This document shows positions 9,722 through 21,462 of a stretch of 56,588 nucleotides of DNA, piece by piece. The DNA lies in contig NW_027152062.1 in the NCBI RefSeq assembly GCF_004359215.1, forward strand, positions 49,098 through 105,685, given 5' to 3'. Source of the stretch: Bremia lactucae (taxonomy: Eukaryota > Oomycota > Peronosporomycetes > Peronosporales > Peronosporaceae). The notes under the pieces were generated by a model. That model saw only the letters and a list, made by a program, of their open reading frames with translations. It had not been told where the DNA came from and searched no databases. A program made the position numbers and the translations under genes. Every line of letters starts with the position of its first letter. The stretch's first letter is position 1.

Positions 9722-12700
9722 ATGGCGATAGCAGACATCATGTCGGCAGGGATGAGTGCTAAATACATGGATTCTAGCAGCTCGTCAAGTCTGTCGTCGG
9801 ACTCGGAAAATTTGTCCTCATCTTCAAGCTCCTTGGCAATCTCCTCCTCATCCTCTAACTCGGAGGCAGACTCAGACCCACCACGAGCCTCTGTGAAAAA
9901 GATAAAGCGCTCTCAAGGGCAGATGCGTTTGGACGACAAGGGTGCCACAGACATGAACGAACGACGGAAGAAAATGAGCAAGAAAAAGGCAAGGCTTGCG
10001 GTATCTCATCGACCTTCAAATAACGCGAAGGTAGTTGAAAAGAAAACGCTAGTAGCTGTGCCGCCGAGTCTTCTACCGCTTCGTTTACCCCCACCGCCGC
10101 CTCCAGCGCTATCTACTTTCTCGTCTAGTTGTAATTCCTTCAGTGACAGCTCTAGCTCAAGCTCGTCACTCATGTCAGATACAGAGAAGTCTTTTACGCC
10201 TCCACCACCTCCACCACCTCCAGCCGATAAAATTGACTATAAAGCTGCTGGAGTGGGAGCAACAGAAGCGAAGCCACCTAAGCAAAAAGTTACATCGGCA
10301 GATGGTGCTTCCTCCTCGCTGAAAGTGACTTTAAAGCTTCCTCCAGGGTTTGTTGCGAATAATGATTGCGCAGTGGGGTCAAGGCCAACCGCTGACATTA
10401 GCCAAAGTCTTCACTTGCAAGCAGAAGATTCAAATGCTACGACAGAAAATGGGCCGCGAATAGCAATAAACCTGTCGAGATTATCAAAACCCGTCACAAA
10501 TTCAAGATCCGCAAAGAAAAGCATGTTTGAAACTCGTGGTCCATGCGCACATGCGAGTGGAAGTGCAGCTTCGGCACCTCAAATGAATGGTTCGCGTTTC
10601 CCTGGACTTTCCAAGCCAATTTCTGCGGATTTTACTTTGCTTGCTGGCGAAATTCGTGGTGCAAAAGAGTTGTCATTTGTAGATCCTGCTATTGCTGGCA
10701 ATCACCCCGATGAAACGATCGAGGCTAATATTTCACAGCATTTTAATGATTCATTCGCTCACGACGGTGAGATTCTTCGTCTTTTGGACATGTTCTACTT
10801 TTGCGATGAGAACGGGTAAGTCATCATACGGCAGCTAAAGTAAAGTAGTATGTAACTAATATTGTGTAATGTGCATTACTGTAGAAAAGCCATAAGTCTA
10901 GAGATTTTAGACTGTCCAAAAGAGCAGCGCTTGAAAATAATGGGGTTTGGAACAGTCGTTGAACATTTGCCACTAGCGGAGCGTCCTCTCCCGATAAAGC
11001 CGATACTTGCGTCCCCGGCATTTCCATCACGGTCGAAAAAGCGGCCGCGTGCAGACTCTTCTTCTTTCACTCCTGCAAAATCTTCTTCAAAGGCGCGAGC
11101 GCGACCGAAAGGTGGTTTACATTTGTTCATTGTAATCTGATGCATTTTGACACTATTGATTGTGCTATGCTGTAGTGGCTGGAAGCGGTAAAAAATGTAA
11201 TAAGCGTTCAAAAGCTGTAGACGAGGACATTTATCAAGGCGATGGCGAACTTGAAGACGAGGAAGACGCGACCTTGCACTTAGCTGGCCCTGACATTTTT
11301 GAGCGATCCTGTGTTTATCAGACTCTTCTCTCGCCTTTTCAACGTCACATGTCTCAAGTTGATGGACAGTTGAACTCTGACGGTGAAGGCAGTGATTTCA
11401 TCTCGGATGATAAAGCTGTTAATTCTGGCAAAAAAGGTTCAGGAGTTGATTCAGGCAATAGTGAAATTCTCTCGTCCGCCTCTAGTAGCTCAACCGAAAA
11501 TGATAGCGCTAATGATATAGACTCATGCAGATCTTTCTCTTCCCGAGGTAGTGATGCAGAAAGTGGAGGGACTGTTGCGCCAACAAGTCCCGCAGCTATT
11601 AGAAATGACTATTTATCTCAACAATCTACAGATTTTCCACGAATTGTTACGGGTAAAGAACGAAGAAGACCGAGTATCCGCGTTGATTCGCGAAACGTTG
11701 GATTGCCTTCAGCTGTGGTTGAGTTGATGCGGACTGACCAAGCTGTTGAAGTCAATGAGGAGGGCAGTCTTGACGAGCTCAACTTGCTGGAATGCGGATT
11801 CCGCCATCCTTCACACTACGCTCGGGCACGAGTTTGGCTACCTGAAATCACGGATTGGTGCCTTGATTACGCGGACGGAGATCCTACGTTGTGGGTCATC
11901 ACACCGCATGCTTGGTACAAAATTGCAGGACCATTATCAGGACTTTTGCCACACCCATCTTATCGCCAAACTTTTAAGCACGTCCGGTATTTATTTGAGG
12001 CCAGCTACCTTGTGGCTTATGTCCTAAAAGCTTGGTTGCCCATCAATAAGAAAGTTTCCTATCGGGCTACGCTTCAGCAAATTATTGAGCTTTCCCTTTT
12101 AGGAAGGTATCGGGTGGTACGATTGTTGTGTCGTAATTATTAAATGTGATAGTAGTAGCACCTAACATCGATGCTGCTTGATGTTGCAGTCTGCGTGGTT
12201 TCTTGTGAAAAATTACCCTTTTATAAAATCACAGATAATTAATCTGTTCCCTGATAAGGAATATTATCTCGAGTCGATGTTTTTTAAACAGCTGCATCGT
12301 TTGCACGAAAATTATACACTACGCGAGAAAAGGCATCAGAAGGAGATGGCTCAGCGGGAAGCGCGCCGCGCAAAACGAGAAAATGAGCGCCTTGAGAAAA
12401 AACAACGTGTCGAAAATGAGAGGCAGAGACTTAAAGACGAGCGCGAAGAAGAGCGGAAGCAAAAAGAGGAGGAGCAGAAGTATCCCGTTGATGACTTACA
12501 ACTTTTGGAGAGAGATGCAATTAATAGTAATATCTTTCCGTTGGATTGTTCAACTTTGAAAGGTGTCCAAGGCCCTTTGCTAGGCGAGCTCGTTATGGCT
12601 TGGCAAACTATCTGCACTTTCAAGGACTTTGTTGGGCTTGAATCAATATCGCTGGAAGCCCTCGCGGAGTGTATTACAGCACGTTGTGACAAAGGAACTC

Positions 12701-15674
12701 ACATTGGATTAACTCGGATATTTCTAGCATTTTTACGAGTCATTCTTTCGGAAAAGTCATTTATGTCTCAGCTAGATGACCTCGTTGTAGAAGGTAACAT
12801 CAAGGTATCTGATTTGTTTCTGAACAGCGAAAGAACATATGGGATTTGCGAGCGTGCCCATTCAGATATGCTTAATGCAGTCACGTGGCAAGAAATTCTG
12901 CGTCAGTTGATGTCGAAGGATCTAGGAATCGACACTTCAATCGGTCAAGTGGATTCATTAGTAGGTTGCGAGATTGTCCGGCAAACTTTGTATATGCAAA
13001 ATAATTCAGCCCCCTTTAATTTCCCTGTTGACACGTCGTCAAAAGGCTTGGAAGATTACACACAACTAGTAAAGAATCCAATGGACCTGGGCACAATCAA
13101 ACAAAAAATTGTTTTAGGAGATTATGAGGTACCTGGTGGATGGGAATTGTTTGCTAAGGATGTTCGTTTGGTATGGGATAATGCTTTACTGTACAATGGC
13201 GAGGATTCAGAGGTAGGCCGAGCTGCTTTAGCGTTATCTGATGTATTTGAGCAAGACTACGACCGATTTGTTGTGGGTAGGATTCGAGCTAACGAGAGTC
13301 GGATTGAAGCTTGTAGAAAAGTTAAAGAAACTCTTCAAAATCTTTCCGTTTATGATGTTCAATCATTTCAATATTCCGATGTCGTTTATGGATTATACTG
13401 CTCGGAATTTTTCGAGCTTCCAACTGCGTACAAAATTGGCGCTCTCTCGTGGATATGCTCGGAATTCTTAACTTTGTCAAGCATCAGGACGTACATGGCA
13501 TCTCAAGTTGACCAAGAGATGCTTATTTTAAAAAATTACAGAATGCTTGCTGCTGATTTAGATTCGCGGAGAAAGCACTCTGATCGAATGCGTCGCGAAA
13601 GAGACAATGCATTTAGAATGGATTGTGCAAATCAGGGTATTCATCCCAATTCACACAACGTTTTCTCTGAAGGAATAAAGAGGCGTCACGAATTTATTGC
13701 CAAGTTTTTTGAAGACCTACAGGCAGAAAAAATGGAAGATGAGAAAAGATTGGAGCAAGAAAAAAAAAAACAGGCACAGGAAATGGCGAGCAAGTTAAAG
13801 TCGCTTGTAATTCGAGTGTCTCCCTTAGGTAAAGACCGATTCCATAACTCCTATTACATGTTTAAGCATGATGCGAAGCCTCGATTGTTCATCGAGCGTC
13901 GAGACTGTGGAAACGTCATTATTTGCAGCACAAAAGCCCATATCGTAGCAATTCTGGAATGGCTGAATCCAAAAGGAATTCGGGAGTTGGACTTGCTTAC
14001 AAAATTAAATGCAGTTAAAGATGTACTGCTTAGTGGCTCAGAGGATGAAGAAAGCCAAGCCAGTGATACTCTGGCGGGCATTGCTTGGACCAATAAGGCA
14101 AATATCGAGCTACAAACTTTTCCTCTTCCAGGAGGTGCTATTGCGAGTGAGATCATGACGATTACGGATGCAGATAGGGTCATTGAGTCACACAGTATCG
14201 CTCGCGATATGCTGCTCTGCCTGAAGAAACATTTAGAGAACACAAATACTCTATCAGCATCCTGGGAAGGTGCCCAGACTTGGAATACTCGTGTTCAAGA
14301 GGCCACATTGTTCAAAGAGCAGCTTGACTTGTTTGCTGAATTGGAAAATGCCGCAGTATCGACGTCAAAGTTAGGGATGGAGACAATACGACCTTCGTGG
14401 CGACGGAAACGACACGAATGGCGCCTTGCGCTAAAAGGTTCTTGCACATACGCTCAGCTTGTTTTCCTGCTACACTTGCTGCTCGAAGAACTTATCAATG
14501 TGGAAGCTTTCATGGATTTGCACATTTGCCTTGATCGACAAGAATGGCTCAAATTGCGACCCAAGGAAACCCATAATTTCATACCTGAGGTTGGAAAGAC
14601 AGTTCTTTACTTTGGAAATGGTCATGCTGCAGCATTAAAAGAAGACGAGAAGTCGAAGAGAAGGCGCTTTACGCAAAAAAGCGACTTGCCTGCTCGTAAT
14701 GCAACACTTATTTGCACGGTGAAGAAGATTTCGTATCATCATGGTGGAGGCGACCCTTACGCACTGGCTGTCTTAAAACCGATTTCAAACATGGCACAAC
14801 ATGAGTGTATTCGTGAATCAGGAACTCTATTTTGCCCACTGCCATCTCGGGAACAAAGACTTGCGAGAGTGTTTTTGCGAATTCTGGCTAAGCTCAAAAT
14901 GCTTACCGATGCTGGTCCATTTCTGGAGCCTGTATCAGATCGTGAGTTTCCGCAGTACAAAGAAATTGTCTTGCATCCGATGGACCTTGGAACGATCACT
15001 GCAAAAGCAAGCAATTTGGTATACAAAAATTCAGTAGAATTTATGGCTGACTTACGACTCATGCGAGACAATTGTCAGCTTTTTTGCGAAGGCCGCTTTC
15101 CAACGTTACCTCCATTGGCTCATAATCTTTTATACGTCGCGGATGGACACATGAAAAAGTGGAGCAGAGAGATTCATGCATGCGAAGATGCTTCAAGCGA
15201 GTCGTCATCAATTGATACGGACAAATTTTCCTTGGATACCGAGAGTGGTTTTAAGCTCGACGAGTCTGATCACGAAGCCTCGATATCTTCGGAGCTACCA
15301 ACCCGAATAATTGAAACAGTTTTGCGTCTCGAAAATCGATTGCCAGAGTATGTTGTTGATATCAGTCGATATTCGTGGGCAGTGAATAGGCGTTGGCGTT
15401 GCGGAGAAAATTTTCGAATGCTATTTCGCAATGCTCAGGGACAACCAGGGGATTACTACAATGGCGTGACGGCTGGGTCGTTACCATTTAATTGTCATGG
15501 TCTGTTGCCATGGGAGTCTCTTCGAATCACGTGGGACGAAGATGATGGATCAGATGACAATTGCATTAATCCGTGGTACGTATACAGCGATTTACAGACT
15601 TTTTTCTGTACGACTTTTGGCTTAATTATTATAAATGCTCAAACAGGGAGGCAGAATTTTCTCCGAAAATTTAA
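9722..15674 (+). CDS. DDT/WHIM and double-bromodomain chromatin protein (BAZ/BRWD-like)
   Basis: Likely a chromatin-remodelling or histone-reading nuclear protein of about 1,900 aa. Exons: 9722-10815, 10885-11111, 11176-12113, 12190-15575, 15647-15674, all GT-AG and phase-consistent. The N-terminus is Ser- and Pro-rich with basic patches. A replication-foci-like region (W-L-P-E-I-T-D-W, W-Y-K-I) ends exon 3. Exon 4 has a highly charged coiled coil, a DDT/WHIM-like region, a bromodomain (Y-T-Q-L-V-K-N-P-M-D-L-G-T-I), a WSD-like part (L-G-K-D-R-F-H-N-S-Y-Y), a second bromodomain (Y-K-E-I-V-L-H-P-M-D-L-G-T-I) and a BRWD-type Tudor-like tail. The last intron is inferred because it restores N-P-W-E; without it the frame runs to 15744. 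The gene converges on the SAPS gene. Confidence 0.83.
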
Positions 15675-16123
15675 TCGAAGAGAGATAAAAAACAGCTATT
15701 TCATGACTCCTATTGCATTTTACAACTTTTCATTCATGGACTAGTCGCACGTTAGCGATGCGGTTGTCGCGAAAAAGTCATCAATGACTATATTTGCATC
15801 CAAGGCAAATCTGTTGCGTTTTGAAGTGTAGATAGAAGCCGTGATGAAATAAGACTGAAATAAGTGGGTTACATCACACGTAAAGTATTGCGAACACGTA
15901 TATTTCAAATATTTACGTGCAGAGGTGAGGTATCCAAGTTTCCTAATAATGCGCGAAGCTTGCGTAACTGATCATTCATCTAACGAGGGCATTAATAATT
16001 AAAAACAGCGGCGTGAGAGTGAAGAATAGTGAGGTCAAAATTGAAATGCCTTCTGGAAAAGCTATACAACTAACAAAAAGAAAGCTAAGGTTGGCATGCC
16101 AGCACAGTTGAAGCAAAGCCTTC

Positions 16124-18232
16124 TCATTTCTTGATCTGTTTTTTTCTGTTTTTCTTCTTCTTAAGTTTACTCGGCGAACAAGGCTTCTTTGCTAATAATA
16201 CGTTTGTAGAAAGCTGGGTTTTCTCAGCTGCAATCAAAGCTAACTCGGCAGAGTTGTCCGGCTGAGAGGTGAATATGTTGTCGATGCTATCCTCCTCATC
16301 CAATACGCGATTTTTTATGCCATTACTGTAGTGAACGTTCCGCTTACTTTTTTTTTTTTTCTTAAGCTTTTTAATGCCATCAGCTGCGTCATCTTCTGGC
16401 CATGCGACGTCGTCGACGAAACCAAGAGAACGTGCAAACTCTGATCCATGATCGATACCTACGCGCTCTTCGTTCAGCATTTGCCATGTGTCTTTTCGAT
16501 TACCAGGCCGAACGGCCCGGGGAACCGTAAAGCCTAGACCAGCAACACATAGCCGACTAGTTTGCTCTCGCAATTCCTGCTCAAATTTTCGCCATGACGT
16601 GTGCGATTGCAAGAAATTGCGCAAAAATGCATCAGGTGATTGTGATGCAGCCTGCAGACGAATTGCATTGCAAATTTGTAAGATATAGCCCTTGTTACTA
16701 GTACAAATTCCATCGGCATGGTAATGTTCTACCAATAGCGTAACCACTTTCAGCTTTTTTACAAGCACCTTCAGCGCCTGCTGATTGTCCGTGCGCAGTG
16801 CAATGAACACAAGCTGAAAGAAAGCTGCATGATACAAATTGTTGTGTGAATACTCAAAGAACCATGTAACTAGCACACGCCATACATTAACATCAAAGTG
16901 TTCACTCATCAGACCCGGATTGTGCGCCATTATTTCCACAAGAGCCTCAACCAGCGTCAGTCGCAATTCCGTAAAAGGAACCTTCACTACATAGGCGGTG
17001 TGACGAATCGCGGTGTCTGGCAGCGGCTTTCCAGAATCTTTGTTGGGCATCTTAATGTTTTGCTGGCTTACGTATCTCTGAATTAGGTACTCTAAAATTT
17101 CCCCGAGATGCCGCTCGACTATTTCGTAGATTTTTTTACGCAGCGGGCTTAATTGATTAGGTACCAAATTCACAATCGTCGCACCAAACGATTGGTACGG
17201 ACTTGTGGGCGGGCCCTGCACTTTCTCAAGTGTGCTTTTCTGCAACAATTGGAAGACACATTTCATCGCAGCAGTCCGCTGTCCAACAGTCCTAACGCTT
17301 GTATGGACTTCGGGTTCTACCGCAGCTTGAATGAGCCCCTCAAGCAACTCGGGACAGTAGCTAGTGGGCAGCAGTAGCAGCTGACCATTTTCGTCTGCTG
17401 CAAGGCGGTCTAGTAATTCGACAAAGACATCAGCAGCACCAATGCTGTGAGTCTCTCCATACTCATTATTGCAAACGTGCTTTGCTAGCACAAGCAGCAC
17501 CTTCCACTCTGCTAAAGCTCGGAAGAAAGCCCACTTCTTAGGCGGCGTTGAAATATAAAGCTGCCTGAGTGCAGCACTATGCGGCTTGCACACAAGTGTT
17601 AGAAATAACTCAGCCACGGGCGCGTGACCTAAGTAAGGTAGTAAAGCGCCCATGTACCTCTGCACGGTTCTAGCATCCTTACCCAGTACATCGTACACGT
17701 CATCCAAGTAAGATCGAAGGAGGCGATCGATAACTCGGCAGGCATGACGAAGACTTCCTTTAGAGTCCCTGTGAAATACTTGAAATAGACAGCGTGTCAG
17801 CAGTTTGCTCTTGTCCCCAAGGAATGTTAGCAGCGCATCCGCCGTATCGTCGTTCGTAAGCATCATGGTCGCGCGATACGACGTCAAAAGCTCCGGAGTC
17901 ACAGGATCTTGTGTCTCGTATTCCTGGCGAGCCGAAAAATCTGCTGAAGTTGCAAGTTTATTAGCGTCTGGTCCGTCTGGCGCTTCCGCAGTCGATGACG
18001 GCGCGCGCGTAACGAATCCAATGAAGCGGATGAGAACTAAGTCGTGGCTTAGCGCCGAAACAAGGGCTGCTGAAACTGTCGGATTTTCTTCATTTAAGAT
18101 GCCGAGCATCAACTCGTCGGAGGACGACGACAACGATTCGGTCATTGTTACTGATGCGCGAATGTTGGAAGGATTACCAGTGGTTCGACATTTTATATTT
18201 GGTGTTTTGAAGATGTGTACAATATAATTCAT
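16124..18232 (-). CDS. SAPS-domain protein, PP6-type phosphatase regulatory subunit
   Basis: A single uninterrupted ORF of 702 aa. The SAPS (Sit4-associated) fold is suggested by F-L-G-D-K-S-K-L-L near residue 137, by L-R-L-T-L-V-E-A-L-V-E-I-M, by the N-N-L-Y-H motif, and by K-G-Y-I-L-Q-I-C-N-A-I-R. The last three match the conserved WNNFLH and RKGYMGHL-type blocks. Such proteins scaffold the PP6/Sit4 catalytic subunit. The C-terminus has two lysine-rich blocks (one K-K-L-K-K-K-K-K-S-K, one at the very end) that could be nuclear signals. A second ATG at 18145 (M-T-E-S-L-S-S-S-S-D) looks like a more natural start. It is tail-to-tail with the chromatin gene, 380-450 bp apart. Confidence 0.75.
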   Translation of the reverse strand: MNYIVHIFKTPNIKCRTTGNPSNIRASVTMTESLSSSSDELMLGILNEENPTVSAALVSALSHDLVLIRFIGFVTRAPSSTAEAPDGPDANKLATSADFSARQEYETQDPVTPELLTSYRATMMLTNDDTADALLTFLGDKSKLLTRCLFQVFHRDSKGSLRHACRVIDRLLRSYLDDVYDVLGKDARTVQRYMGALLPYLGHAPVAELFLTLVCKPHSAALRQLYISTPPKKWAFFRALAEWKVLLVLAKHVCNNEYGETHSIGAADVFVELLDRLAADENGQLLLLPTSYCPELLEGLIQAAVEPEVHTSVRTVGQRTAAMKCVFQLLQKSTLEKVQGPPTSPYQSFGATIVNLVPNQLSPLRKKIYEIVERHLGEILEYLIQRYVSQQNIKMPNKDSGKPLPDTAIRHTAYVVKVPFTELRLTLVEALVEIMAHNPGLMSEHFDVNVWRVLVTWFFEYSHNNLYHAAFFQLVFIALRTDNQQALKVLVKKLKVVTLLVEHYHADGICTSNKGYILQICNAIRLQAASQSPDAFLRNFLQSHTSWRKFEQELREQTSRLCVAGLGFTVPRAVRPGNRKDTWQMLNEERVGIDHGSEFARSLGFVDDVAWPEDDAADGIKKLKKKKKSKRNVHYSNGIKNRVLDEEDSIDNIFTSQPDNSAELALIAAEKTQLSTNVLLAKKPCSPSKLKKKKNRKKQIKK

Positions 18233-18307
18233 TTATGTTCGATTAGTGCGCTGTGTCTGAAGCTGTTTCCGTTGATGTTGCTCAAATTCATCAAGTTTTT
18301 TCGTGGC

Positions 18308-19289
18308 TTAGGTGTAATATGGATATTCAGACGCTAACTCCGAGCGATCTGGCAACTTCTGTAGGACGCGAGCATAATGACAACTATTTTCAAATGGTGT
18401 CCACACGCGGAATTTGCCAGGTGCGATGGTGTTGGCCACGCCAAAAATAGCAGGCCACAGACGGTGTGTTACTGCACTGCGCAAAAAACGAACGCAAGAA
18501 GATATAGCCGTTATAATACAGCAGACAAAAAATTTCCACACAAACAAAATAGAAAATGTAAAGCTTTGTAGCGTTGAGTGACCGGCGCACGTATTTGTTC
18601 TCCACTGCTTGCAAATCCAGCGTGATATCACCGAGGTAAAAATTTAGCGAGACGTTGCTTTGGCCAAGTTGGCTCAATGTTTGCCCTACTGCACCGATGG
18701 AGCACTTCCAACCGGGTTCGCAATCATACACGGTGGCACAAAAGTTGACATCCGTCGCATGAATAAACTCTCGCATGAAGACCAGTCCGATAACATCGTA
18801 CCCAGCCCCCCCTCCGTACAGCGACAAATTCCATCATTTTGACTGCTTACCTCGAAATATTTCTGACCGTAGCTCGCTTAATTCTTCGGTGAACAGCAAA
18901 TTTGGCAGATTTATGCAGCAATTGATCTTTTGTTGGATGTAGCCGCTACGAGCATATATATTTTCGAACGAAGGTCGCTGTCTACTATTGGTGGATAAAC
19001 CGAGTCCTTTTAATAATTCCATCGTTTCTCCCTTTACAGCAGCTGGAAGCAACTCAAGAAGATTAGCCAGGAACGAACGGCACCTGTTGCGCATGAATGT
19101 GTTCCAAGCGTGTCGAAATGCGCGACTGCGGAGATTCCACATCGATTTTTGGCTGCACGTCGCTTTCATTATAACCGATCGTTTGCAACCAAGAGCACGT
19201 GAACAACCATCGACGACATACTCCTCGAAGTTTGCGACGTTCTGACCATCAAGATAAGAAGCTACTAAAGCACCCCAGTTTGTGTCCAT
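18308..19289 (-). pseudogene. Class I SAM methyltransferase-like gene, disrupted
   Basis: The ATG at 19289 opens a frame ending at a TGA at 18834-18836. The same frame continues directly with L-S-L-Y-G-G-G-A-G-Y-D-V-I-G-L, a methyltransferase motif I-like glycine loop, and C-E-P-G-W-K downstream. A single TGA (perhaps from CGA) thus splits an otherwise continuous protein. Further on, after F-Y-F-V-C-V-E, the homologous-looking reading shifts to another frame that contains T-H-R-L-W-P-A-I-F and ends at 18308. A GT-AG intron that fixes the TGA is not apparent. The two lesions suggest a pseudogene; sequencing error or unusual splicing remains possible. Confidence 0.6.
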
Positions 19290-19682
19290 TGCCGCGTCGA
19301 ATAATATATTACAGTTTTCTACGTTTCACGTAAAAGATTTGTCTCAGTACATATTCTACCACTCGTCATACCTTGTAGCCATCACTTATCTTCAGCATCT
19401 GTCGTGCAGTTTGATTCATACATCATTAGACTAAAAAAATTACGAGTCAGCGATTTCTTCAGTAACTTTTACCTGGTGAAGCAATCAAAATAATGGAAAA
19501 TATAAAAAATATTAAAAAAATAATAGCGAAATAATTGACTTTGGAAGTCATCAGCAAATCTCTGGCCTTAAAATTGCATAATTAATGTAGAAAAATTGCT
19601 TAACATTCTGCTGATGGCAGGCAGCATTGGCTCAAATAAAATTCATTGGTCAGGCGTATTTATGATTTGCACATAACGACAA

Positions 19683-19698
19683 CTTCATTTTGCGTTTT
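19683..19698 (+). promoter_or_regulatory. Oomycete Inr-like initiator
   Basis: CTTCATTTTGCGTTTT matches 13 of 16 positions of the published oomycete initiator GCTCATTYYNCAWTTT and sits 34 nt before the ATG at 19732. It predicts transcription starting here, which supports that ATG as the start of the synthase gene. Confidence 0.45.
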
Positions 19699-19731
19699 GA
19701 TTTCGAGAGCTCGAATAAGTGCAATATAAAC

Positions 19732-21462
19732 ATGTTGCAGACTTTTGTAAAGGGCTCGGCAAGACTAGTCAATGCCACCGCGCGCCGCACCTTATCGAGC
19801 CAAGCGGCTGCTGAGGCAGGCAAAGAACGTCTTGTGATATTTGACACAACGTTGCGCGACGGTGAGCAGTCACCTGGCGCCACCCTCAATTTTAAAGAGA
19901 AACTGGATATTGCACGCGCTCTTAGCGCGCTTGGTGTGGATGTATGCGAGGCAGGTTTTCCCATTTCTTCTCCCGGCGATTTTGACGCCGTTTCGGCCAT
20001 TGCTAAAGAGATTGGCCCCATCACGGGAAAGCGCGCCTCGGGCGAGCCCATGACCATCTGCGGCCTTGCTCGCGCTATGGAGAAAGACATTCAGCGCTGC
20101 TTTGATGCCGTCAAGCATGCGCCAAAACACCGCATTCACACTTTTCTTGCCACATCGGACATCCATCTAAAGTACAAGCTCAAGATCTCGCGTGACGAGT
20201 GCATTCGTCGCGCCGTTGATGCCATTAAATTTGCAAAAACGCTGACGTCGGATGTTGAGTTTTCGACGGAGGACGCTGGTCGTAGTGATCCTGATTTTCT
20301 TTGCGACGTCCTTGCTGAAGTGATTAAGGCTGGCGCGACCACGCTCAACATTCCCGACACAGTCGGATATACGGTCTCAGGTGAATATGGATCGCTTTTT
20401 CGCTACCTTATCGACAACACCGAGGGAAGTGACAAGGCTATCTTCTCCTCACACTGTCACAATGACTTGGGCCTTGCTACAGCCAACACTTTAGCTGCTA
20501 TACAGGGTGGTGCTCGTCAGGCTGAAGTCACTATTAATGGAATTGGTGAGCGTGCCGGCAATACGGCCCTCGAGGAGCTAGTGATGGCTTTAAAGACTCG
20601 TCCACAGCATTTTCCTGTCTACACGAGCGTGGACTCGACGCATATCATGCGTTGCAGCCGCATGGTCAGCCATTACACTGGTATGTCTATTCAGCCCAAC
20701 AAGGCCATTGTGGGACTCAACGCTTTTGCTCACGAGTCTGGTATTCACCAGGACGGTGTATTAAAGCACCAAGCCACGTATGAAATTATGCTGCCCGAGT
20801 CGGTTGGTCTAAGCGAGAGCAAGATGGTGCTTGGCAAGCACTCTGGCCGTCACGCGTACAGCAAGCGTCTACAGCAGCTCGGTTACACTAGCCTCACTCC
20901 GAAGGAGCTCGATTATTACGTTGAGAAATTTAAGGTGTTGGCTGACGAGAAGAAGACGGTCACAGATGCTGACATGGAGGCCATTGTTTCGGATGAGCTA
21001 TTTAAGCCTGAATCATTTTGGACACTGGAATCTGTACATGTCACTGCTGGTAATCTGGTAAAACCGACAGCTACTGTCACACTTGTGCACAAGGATGGCC
21101 AGGAGGTGAGTGAGGCTGCTATGGGAACTGGTCCAATTGATGCGATTTACGTGGCTATAAAGCGCGCTACGGGCATAGAGAGCATTAAATTGAACGATTT
21201 CTCCGTCGAGAGCGTGACAGGTGGCACCTATGCTTTAGGCGAAGTGACTGTCCGAGTGCAGGAGGATAAAGAGACGAAGGAGAATGTTGAGGCTGAGAAG
21301 CACGTGAACGCGCAGACGGGTGTTACTCGTGACCGCCAATTCGTTGGTCACGGTGCTAATACGGATATATTAGTAGCTTCGGCAACGGCTTACGTTAATG
21401 CCGTAAACCGAATGATGGCTTCTCAAGTACGAGCAGCGGCCAATGATCGAGTGGATGCATAA
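19732..21462 (+). CDS. 2-isopropylmalate synthase
   Basis: Catalyses acetyl-CoA plus 2-oxoisovalerate to 2-isopropylmalate, the first committed step of leucine synthesis. The uninterrupted 576-aa ORF has the DRE-TIM metallolyase signature F-D-T-T-L-R-D-G-E-Q at about residues 37-46. The metal-binding S-H-C-H-N-D-L-G-L-A block, G-E-R-A-G-N, and H-E-S-G-I-H-Q-D-G follow. The C-terminal third resembles the leucine-responsive regulatory domain (G-P-I-D-A-I-Y), so feedback inhibition is likely. The first ~28 residues are rich in Arg, Ala, Ser and Thr with no acidic residue, consistent with a mitochondrial transit peptide. The enzyme looks intact. Confidence 0.95.
   Translation: MLQTFVKGSARLVNATARRTLSSQAAAEAGKERLVIFDTTLRDGEQSPGATLNFKEKLDIARALSALGVDVCEAGFPISSPGDFDAVSAIAKEIGPITGKRASGEPMTICGLARAMEKDIQRCFDAVKHAPKHRIHTFLATSDIHLKYKLKISRDECIRRAVDAIKFAKTLTSDVEFSTEDAGRSDPDFLCDVLAEVIKAGATTLNIPDTVGYTVSGEYGSLFRYLIDNTEGSDKAIFSSHCHNDLGLATANTLAAIQGGARQAEVTINGIGERAGNTALEELVMALKTRPQHFPVYTSVDSTHIMRCSRMVSHYTGMSIQPNKAIVGLNAFAHESGIHQDGVLKHQATYEIMLPESVGLSESKMVLGKHSGRHAYSKRLQQLGYTSLTPKELDYYVEKFKVLADEKKTVTDADMEAIVSDELFKPESFWTLESVHVTAGNLVKPTATVTLVHKDGQEVSEAAMGTGPIDAIYVAIKRATGIESIKLNDFSVESVTGGTYALGEVTVRVQEDKETKENVEAEKHVNAQTGVTRDRQFVGHGANTDILVASATAYVNAVNRMMASQVRAAANDRVDA

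Noticed and set aside
10876..11211. Minus-strand 111-codon ORF across an intron of the chromatin gene
   Set aside because: It is a shadow of exon 2 and exon 3; the plus-strand exons join in phase and extend a large domain protein.
16488..18227. Several plus-strand ORFs within the SAPS gene
   Set aside because: They are complement shadows of a single 702-codon frame.
18308..18827. A separate membrane protein gene (hydrophobic stretch F-Y-F-V-C-V-E onward)
   Set aside because: The hydrophobic tail appears only after the frameshift point; the upstream part is in frame with the methyltransferase-like N-terminus.
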